NCBI GenBank assembly: GCA_017591395.1
Contig: WEDG01011822.1
Span: 1 to 64,000, forward strand
Reading direction: 5' to 3'
Length of the DNA: 64,000 bases
Source of the DNA: Schistocephalus solidus
Taxonomy: Eukaryota; Platyhelminthes; Cestoda; Diphyllobothriidea; Diphyllobothriidae
Part shown: piece by piece, positions 57,546 through 64,000 of the stretch
Layout: every line of letters begins with the position of its first letter
Numbering within the stretch: position 1 is the stretch's first letter
Program-made: the position numbers and the translations under genes
The notes under the pieces: generated by a model
What the model was told of the DNA's origin: nothing
The model's input: the letters and a program-made list of their open reading frames with translations, nothing else
Database searches by the model: none

Positions 57546-58544
57546 TTGAAGAAATCGCCGAAGCAACTGCAAATCAACCCGGTGACCTGGGAGGACCTCG
57601 CCCAGGATAGACCGGCATGGAGAAGATCCGTGAAGACTGCTTCAACAATCTATGAGGGCAACCGGATCGCCACCGCCAAGGCCAAAAGAGCGGCACGAAT
57701 GCCACCAGCGCCCCGGACCAACATCGTTGATGCCCAGGCCCTGTCAGCATGCCCGCGCTGTCAACGCATCTTCCGCGCGCGAATCAGCCTGGTTGGACAT
57801 CTTCGGACGCAAAGCACCAATAATCCGACAATTCCAATTTATACGTCAAATTCTGCCAACCGTCATTCAGACTCCCCCACCCTCACACTTGGCATCAATT
57901 CCATTACTCAACCATCATAGAGACCAAATCCCTCTACTCCTCGCCTGTTAACCCCACCACCGCAACCACCCCCGCCTTCGTCTTCACCACAAACCGTCAG
58001 CGATGGAGACTCTCTTCTAAACTGTCCTCATTGCGACCGCACATTCACCTCACGCATCGGCATGATTGGTCACTTGCGAATCCATCGTACACAGACTGGT
58101 GAACCGGTGCCTGGAGCACCAACACACAGCAGAGATCGTTGCCTCCACTGTCCTCACTGTTTTCGCGCATTCACTCATCGCATGGGCCTATTCGGTCACA
58201 TGCGCATCCATGACAGCGGAATTCACCGCAATGCCGACAACACCGATACATCATGCACACCCTCCGCTCCTGCCATTCTTACCGCCGCTACCACCCCCAC
58301 TACCATGAATGACATCCCCCCAGCCTCTACCGATTTCTCCTGCCCACACTGTGCCCGCAACTTCAACTCACGCATCGGCCTGGTTAGTCACCTGCGAATC
58401 CCTCGCACGGAGGCTGGCGAACCAGTGCCTGGGGCTCCGACATACAGTCGCCGCGCCCGCCTCCACTGCCCTCACTGCTCCCGCACATTTACACACCGCA
58501 TGGGCCTATTAGGAAACATGCGCCTCAACGACAACCTGCGGTAA
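57546..58544 (+). pseudogene. Zinc-finger region of copy B
   Basis: 57546-57920: basic linker (KKSPKQLQINPVTWEDLA) and finger 1, CPRCQRIFRARISLVGHLRT, which ends in Ser instead of the final Cys seen in copy A. After a frame break near 57,920 come four fingers in 58020-58541: CPHCDRTFTSRIGMIGHLRI, CPHCFRAFTHRMGLFGHMRI, CPHCARNFNSRIGLVSHLRI (last His is Pro) and CPHCSRTFTHRMGLLGNMRL (first His is Asn). The two-finger duplication and the linkers TQTGEPVPGAPTHSR and TEAGEPVPGAPTYSR are plain here. The frame ends at the TAA at 58542-58544. Confidence 0.9.
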
Positions 58545-59414
58545 ACCACCGTAGGCTAAGCCATATCAGCGCACACCACCTATACTAATACATAGACAAC
58601 CACCTCACAATCATCAAAATGTACCTGATAAAATCACGGTTTCCTAGAAACCATGGCTTGGAAGGCTGCCAATCTGACGCTTACACCAGACCACGCCGTC
58701 GGCCCAGTGTATTTGCTGTGTGTGTCGAGTGGCTTACAAGTGGACTGGGAGTCAGACAGCGATGGCTCCTCCATATCCCCTGATTTAGTGCATCCTGGTG
58801 TGTGCGTTATGGGGGCCAGGTCGTGCTGTGGCGCGCGAAGACGGGTACGCCGACCCGTCAGCCAATGTGCCCACTCCCACATCGCACAACTGACTGGCTC
58901 GGATGTTGGTCTGATTGTGGGGGTGGGGGAGAGAGTGAGGTCAACAGCTCAGCGCATTTTCCTCTCTATAAACAATCTGACGGGCTTGAAACTATCACGG
59001 TGCACTAAAAGCCGTGGCTTGGAAGGTTGCCAACTGACGGGATAACTCAGACCGCGTGGTCAGCCCAATGTGTGTTTTGTGTGGAGTGGCTGACTGGCAG
59101 ACTGAGAGTCAGGCTGCAATGGCTCCTTCTTAATGTGGCCTTTATGGCACTCCCACTCCGTGGGATCCGAGTCAGGTGTGGTAGTACACCCAGGGGCGGC
59201 ACTGGCCACGCCAGCCACCTGCGCCTTCTCCCATCTCCGGTCTTCTTGACTCTGTCTTGACACCGGGCTCAGGTGGGGGGGAGGACGAGAGAGTGTGGTA
59301 GCTGCATCGCAAGGCTACTAGCACTTAAAACTAATTCACGCGCAAGTCACCTTCCCTGCATCACCTGGTGTGGAGCATACGGTGAACCTCGTCGAAATCG
59401 ACGGTTGAACTGTC
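58545..59414 (+). mobile_element. 3' tail of copy B with terminal hairpin
   Basis: Non-coding, and collinear with the copy A tail. It contains one satellite monomer (about 58,650-59,270) and a terminal segment with the hairpin CGTCGAAATCGACG (59390-59403), 11 nt before the end. Confidence 0.88.
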
Positions 59415-59426
59415 ATTTGGGGTCCG
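59415..59426 (+). repeat. Right target-site duplication of copy B
   Basis: ATTTGGGGTCCG, identical to 54039-54050. Confidence 0.92.
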
Positions 59427-61635
59427 GAGGTGACAGCGCAGGGCTCCGTATGCCGGCAGTTTGATTTGCATGGAAAAACAGGTGTATGGACCAGTATTTA
59501 GTTGGAAGAATGATAACTTAGTCATCCTCCCTCCGCTAAATTCCAGGGAAAATAGGTTTAGAGCTAGGCGTTAAGGTTAGGCTAAGTATTAAAATTGGGG
59601 TTAGCACTAGGGTTAGTCCCAGTATTCAAATCCAGCATATGATTGTAACACAGCAGGCGTTTATTTTTAGACGTCTTTAACCCTCATTAACAACGGCTGC
59701 TTTAGAACAGTCCTGGCAACAATTATTAACCAGGAGTTTGATTAGCTAGTTCAAGTTCACCTTCTTAACCCATCTTCACAGCTTTACTCCGGGGCGCCAT
59801 GGTCTGCATTGCTATGAGGCCTTCGGTGAAAAAGTGTTTACCTAAGAGACCAAAATGACTTAATTTCCTACCAGGATGCACTGTTCATTCGAGCGAGTCG
59901 CACGATACTACACGGTTTCCACATCTGCTGGCAGACCTCCCACTGCGAAGGAGAAAGATTCCCAGCTCATGACCTCCCCCACAAATGTGATCGGTTGTTC
60001 TTACTGGTCACTTTCAGAGAAAAACGTGTGTGTGTGTGCATTTACCTTCATTGGCAAAGACGTGCGTGTCAGCTGGTGTTTCGTGGAGAAAATTTGTCTG
60101 CCCACGGACGGGTTGCTCGCGATTTTCGAACAAGGATCTACAGTCGCTGGGCCTGACCACCTCAGTGTTCTGTTGGAAACATCAGATTACAGATGCACCT
60201 TTGGCAAAGATGAGCGATCCAGGGTGATAAGTACAGAACAAGTGGAGGGGAGCTCAGTGGAACAGATTTACTGAACTTTGTTCTGAGTTCTGTATAAATT
60301 TCCATGTTACGATTGAAAAGTCAATTGGCCAGCAGGATTTTCCGGTAGTTCCTCCTCAGACCAGTACAAGGAAATGGAGAATGAAGTTGTGAGTTATTCA
60401 CAGGCTTTATACGTGTCTCGGGGGTAGAATAAGTCGTACCCTTCGTTCCCACGTCGCCTGCATGACGGAATCAGCGTGCTTAGAACGTTGGAGTTCGGGG
60501 GTATGGTGTGAGCCCTGCCTATAGGTGAAACACCCGGAGGGCGTATGACCGTCATCAGGGGTCACGGCATGCGCTCAACACCTGGAGTCAGCCGGAGAAC
60601 CCAGACTGCCTGTATCAACGTCTTCGGACACCGGAGCGCTGGATTCACTCACCAAATAGCCACTGCTTCAGCTGTTGTTGACTGCCGACGTTCCGGGGAG
60701 CTCGATCGGCTCACCAGCGTGGCTGCGTTAAATGCAAAAGATCGGGCAGAAATGGAGTGGGCGTGCCGAGCTAGTGAGCCTTCAGCTAACCTACTTTTAC
60801 CTCGGTGGATGTTCAGCAGACGTCTGGTGGTCGGTTTACTCCCCACATTCAATGAGTTCGTTGTCGGGCGGTCTTATCGAGTTGTGTGCAGCCGTCTCGT
60901 CCAGGTCTTTGTGTACCGAATGATGCAGGCAGGTCAAAGGGCGTGATGATGGAGATGGCCTCTAAATACCACACCTCGTGATAGTCGTTTTGTCTTTGAG
61001 TTGCCCCGGCATAAGATGGTTGATCCCTGAAGGTCAACAGTACGGTCAGTTCCCCCAATTTGCGTTGCAACTTAGAATTTTTGGTATAACCTCTGTGTTG
61101 CCCATTTTTGCTCGTGTAAGCATGTTTACAAGTTCCGTCCATGCACCGAACTGCGTTTACGCAATCATCAGCAAATGCTGGAGGTGAAAACAGAAGTTGG
61201 TGGCGAACTCGAACCCTTCTGATCTACAGGCGGTGTCAGATGCTCATCGGGTGTTACTTAAGCCTGAGGCTGATTCACCGAATGCCTGAATAAGGCCGCC
61301 TGATGACGGCAATGAAGTCCGAAACTACTGGTTCTCTTCTCCTTTTCCCTGTCGGTGGTACGTATAGCAACCTACTGTCAGAAATGTAGGCAGGAGCAAG
61401 CGAGAAAGCCAGGATTCCGAACGTCCTCTCCACGCGATTGTGAATAACTTTGTTCACAGATGCCAGCGAGCAACTTTATGGCTCAACTAATAGGACCCAT
61501 AGCTGTTTTTCAAAGGTAGTTCACAATCAGGTTATGGATTATGCTTGTCCGGCTGCGGCTTCAGGATCAATCTAGAGCCCTTGCTGACTGTCGCATAAAA
61601 GTGTGCAATTATATTAGGAGGAGTATCAAAAAGGG
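59427..61635. other. Unassigned intergenic DNA
   Basis: Frames at 59876-60274 and 60545-60946 (plus) have no recognised domain or convincing splice context. 61,285-61,330 (GCCTGATGACGGCAATGAAG) may be a decayed SINE body. Scattered GGTTAG words at 59,570-59,615 are not a telomere array. Confidence 0.45.
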
Positions 61636-61639
61636 ATAA

Positions 61640-62010
61640 TGGAATGGCGTCTCTGCCTTCTTAGTCGTCATCAGCCAGCCATACCCAACCTCAGGTTTTG
61701 CACCACCCGAGGCTCTAACCCGCGAAATTTTCGTTCGAAGTCAAACGCCCTAACCATTGGGCCATGAACTCCTTGGTCTGTCGGTTGCAATCGGGTAGAC
61801 AACGCTCACTGATCGCGTTACGGGACATCCTCCTCTCGATTGTGCCTATAAACAAGGCAGACTGGGGTTGTCCTTTCTGGTTTATTAGCCGTCATCAGTC
61901 AGCCACACCCAAGCCGAGGTTTGTAAACCCTGAGCCTCGAGCTCGCTACCTGTTAGTTAGAAGTCCAACGCTCTAACCCTGTGGCTCTAACCTCGGCTTC
62001 GATTAGGAAT
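61640..62010 (-). mobile_element. Two head-to-tail tRNA-derived SINEs, minus strand
   Basis: In sense, copy 1 (about 62010-61795) has head GGTTAGAGCGTTGGACTTCT and body TGGCTGACTGATGACGGCTA, then GCGATCAGTGAGCG. It is followed within about 40 nt by copy 2 (about 61770-61640), with A box TGGCCCAATGGTTAGGGCG, B-box region GCGGGTTAGAGCCTCGG and body TGGCTGGCTGATGACGACTA. Same family as the copies at 33.4-38.8 kb. Confidence 0.82.
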
Positions 62011-62131
62011 GTTAAACACTGTAGGGGACGCTCACCGATTGTATTACGACCGTTACACGTCCCTTTGTACACGGTCCTCTACCACAAATATTTTTAAATA
62101 GTATATTTTAGCTACTGTTGCTTTTGCAGTC

Positions 62132-62455
62132 ATGACGAGACCAGTTTTTTCTCCTGGAGGTTTTTATAAAACACCATCGGGGAAGGGGGTCGACAAAGAT
62201 ATCGACCGTAAACGAAAGTCCCCTGCGAATTCAATCCAAACACTCGAGTCTGGTGGAATTGAGGAGGCAAATCAGTACAGCTGATCCTAGCATTTGCATT
62301 CATCTTCTATGTCCTCCTGCTCATGTACATCGTTTATAAATCTAACACACAGCAATCACTTTGGATTGCAAGTAACTACCCTGGTTTTGAGTATAAATCT
62401 CGTACCCAGTGCTCTTTGGTCACAATCCAACGCATTTTAAGTTTATGGAACACAT
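62132..62455 (+). CDS. Possible small single-pass membrane protein (tentative two-exon model)
   Basis: Not recognised. ATG 62132 follows a strong acceptor (TGTTGCTTTTGCAG, ending 62129) and opens MTRPVFSPGGFYKTPSGKG, but this frame stops at 62282-62284. A different frame from 62276 encodes a clear hydrophobic helix (LILAFAFIFYVLLLMYIVYK) and runs to TGA at about 62455. Removing 62208-62275 (GTAAAC..AATCAG, 68 nt) joins the two in phase and would give a protein of about 85 residues with a polar N-terminus and one membrane span. The alternatives are a frameshifted pseudogene or chance. Nothing nearby indicates a function. Confidence 0.3.
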
Positions 62456-62459
62456 GAAC

Positions 62460-63515
62460 ATGAAACGCAATGTAGTGCGATTGCAGGCTGGAGCTCGTTA
62501 GTTCTAATTTGTTCTGATTGGAAATTTCAAAGACAGTCGATGGGACAAGTAACCAACAAGCGAAAGTAGTTTAATACCAGAGAGTGTAGAAGCACTTTGT
62601 GATCAACATTTGTTCACAGTACTTTACGTGAAGGAGAGACCGAGAACTGCCTCATCGCAGGGCAGAGTGTGCGGAATCATGCTCGAGCGCTAAGTCTACT
62701 TACCAGTCTTTTGACCAAAATACTTCCCAGAGTCCACCGAACAGTGGTCCGATGAAGGGGTTCTTGGTGATTTAATGGGAAATACGTCAGCTGGACACTT
62801 GAAACGAGAGCATTAATGTGGTTAAGAGTCAGAGATTTCGCCGCGAATTACCAAGAAAGCGTTGACTTTTCCTGCGCGTGTTGAAGCCTCAGAATTCCCT
62901 GTCAGAAAGTGTAGCCACACTGTCTGTAGGGGACCAATTCCTGTCTATTTTGTGGTATCTGAGGCTGAAAGTGATCCCTGGCCTAATCAGGAGGCCACCA
63001 AATTATCTGCTGAGGTCCCCACAAGCTCTCCAGAAAATTCGTCTCGGTTGAGGGACAGTTCTATCATCGCAAGTGACAACGCTCACTGCGTGCCACCTAG
63101 AATGGGCACTGTATCAGAGACTTGAGCCTGAATTAGTTTATGGTGACAGACTTGCACAGCACCTAACACACGCACTCTGCCCCCACCCACCAAAAACTGG
63201 TGTTTAAATAATATCAAGACAACCAAAGATGGACTCGGTCTCAATGGCTGACAAAGCTAAACAACCCGTCTGCGCGTGCAACGCACGAACTGCTCTTCAT
63301 AATAGGTTTTGAACCTTTATAAAGGCGGTCATAACAGTAGAATTATGAAGGAACCATGAAGAAGGAGATGAGATCTCTGGACCCAGAGCTTTATTAGCCT
63401 GAGGTTTCGGATTTTCAATCGCATTCCTCGTCAGAGACAGACTCAGATAAGGGTAATGGATTGCCCAGGTTTTGCATAATTTATAGGCTATTGTAACTAG
63501 GCTACTGCATGCCTA
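62460..63515. other. Unassigned intergenic DNA
   Basis: An 87-codon plus-strand frame (62862-63125) has no recognised domain. 63240-63290 matches the myosin-intron segment at 43080-43130 (CTAAACAACCCGTCTGC). Confidence 0.45.
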
Positions 63516-64000
63516 TCAACATAAGCAGTTCCCGAGTTCATCGCAGATAGTTGCAGGTGGTGCGATAGTTGTCTGACTGACCAGCTGTTTTAGTATGATG
63601 TTGCCATGCCATTTCTGTGCTCCAGCATGATTGTCAAAATATCGGTTCCCACGCTCATCGAACGTGGTTGCATGTGGTGTGATGATGGCCTGGAGTCTAG
63701 GTGCTGGCGGCTGGATTTCGTTATCCGTTTGAGCTCTTGGGTTATTTGGCTTGCCGAAATTGGCACCAGGAGCAGTGGCCATCTGCATGTTCCCTGCGTG
63801 GCTAACTACTTTTCCCAGGCAAATTCGCAACACCGAATATGTAGCAGGCAGGTCGTTGCGCTTTCTGATTGATTGAGGGCTGAAAAACCATGACTCGAGC
63901 AGCTCGCGGTTCACGCGGTTGTCACCTCTAGCAAGAATTTCGGTTTCATCCAACTTGAAGGTGTGGCCGGGTCCCTTAGAATGAGCCACACCTTGGGAAC
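63516..64000 (-). pseudogene. C-terminal tail of a Penelope-like/GIY-YIG retroelement, running off the window
   Basis: A minus-strand frame open to the window edge with AHSKGPGHTFKLDETEILAR, NRVNRELLESWFFSPQSI and a NDLPATYSVLRICLGKV segment. These are the conserved features that follow the GIY-YIG nuclease in Penelope-like elements (the GH-F-F, RE--E-W and N---DLP--Y positions). The nuclease and RT would lie beyond 64000. It is the only one of the three Penelope-type pieces here with a long uninterrupted frame. The stop is at 63516. Called partial, and its functional status is unknown. Confidence 0.65.

Larger units (their letters stand above)
54051..59414 (+). mobile_element. RTE-like zinc-finger retrotransposon, copy B (full length)
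   Basis: 5,364 bp between 12-bp target-site duplications. Order: leader (54051-54640), endonuclease (to about 55,430), connector (55,430-56,260; absent from copy A), RT (to about 57,540), zinc fingers (57546-58544) and tail (58545-59414). Its termini agree with copy A at both ends, so this is the full unit. It is dead: a one-base frame change near 55,872, TAA at 56139-56141 and 56589-56591, frame changes near 56,680 and 57,105, and further stops near 57,260. There is no poly(A) or simple-repeat tail. Confidence 0.93.

Noticed and set aside
59570..59620. Interstitial telomere repeat (several GGTTAG words)
   Set aside because: The words are irregularly spaced and not tandem TTAGGG. Composition is enough to explain them.
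1..64000. CRISPR arrays, bacterial operons, integrons, rRNA genes
   Set aside because: No regularly spaced short repeats with unique spacers, no compact operonic coding and no rRNA-like sequence. Intron-containing genes show this is nuclear eukaryotic DNA.

Overview
This is eukaryotic DNA, most probably from a parasitic flatworm and, by inference, a tapeworm of the diphyllobothriid group (Spirometra / Dibothriocephalus / Schistocephalus relatives). The evidence is a many-exon striated-muscle-type myosin heavy chain, a cyclophilin with a 31-nt intron, dense non-LTR and Penelope-like retroelement remains with GIY-YIG tails, tRNA-derived SINEs, and a retrotransposon that fuses endonuclease, reverse transcriptase and C2H2 zinc fingers. 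I recall that family from diphyllobothriid genome annotations but could not check it. No bacterial operons, CRISPR arrays or rRNA genes are visible.

Layout. 1-1240 is a tandem array with a period of about 694 bp. 2075-2407 is a perfect triplication of a 111-bp unit. 3.4-9.1 kb holds Penelope-like and LINE remains. 9976-15690 is a CR1/Jockey-like LINE split by a nested RTE-like zinc-finger element (copy A, 10395-14915, minus strand) with an 11-bp target-site duplication. 17.2-22.9 kb holds three more decayed LINE copies on the minus strand. 23144-23666 is a cyclophilin gene on the plus strand. 25.8-33.4 kb is mostly unreadable intergenic DNA with one Penelope-like remnant. 33.4-38.8 kb holds a chain of tRNA-derived SINEs and a LINE that has lost its RT core. 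39964-51785 (minus) is a complete muscle myosin heavy chain gene in 26 coding exons, with a TATA promoter and a (TG)34 tract upstream. 54051-59414 (plus) is a second full-length RTE-zinc-finger element (copy B) with a 12-bp target-site duplication. The right end has two head-to-tail SINEs, a possible small membrane-protein gene and a Penelope-like C-terminal tail running off the window.

Host genes. Only two are certain: myosin heavy chain (thick-filament motor of muscle) and cyclophilin (cytosolic prolyl isomerase). Every myosin splice junction can be placed so that the reading frame is continuous over 1,947 codons, except for one extra A in exon 19. That base would truncate the protein and is more likely an assembly error than biology.

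The most unusual material is the zinc-finger retroelement. Two copies bounded by target-site duplications define its exact ends, a conserved 40-nt hairpin at the start of the ORF, a conserved hairpin 11-12 nt from the 3' terminus, five zinc fingers built from a duplicated two-finger module, and a 3' tail that is one monomer of the 694-bp satellite at the left edge. Both copies are dead, through different lesions.
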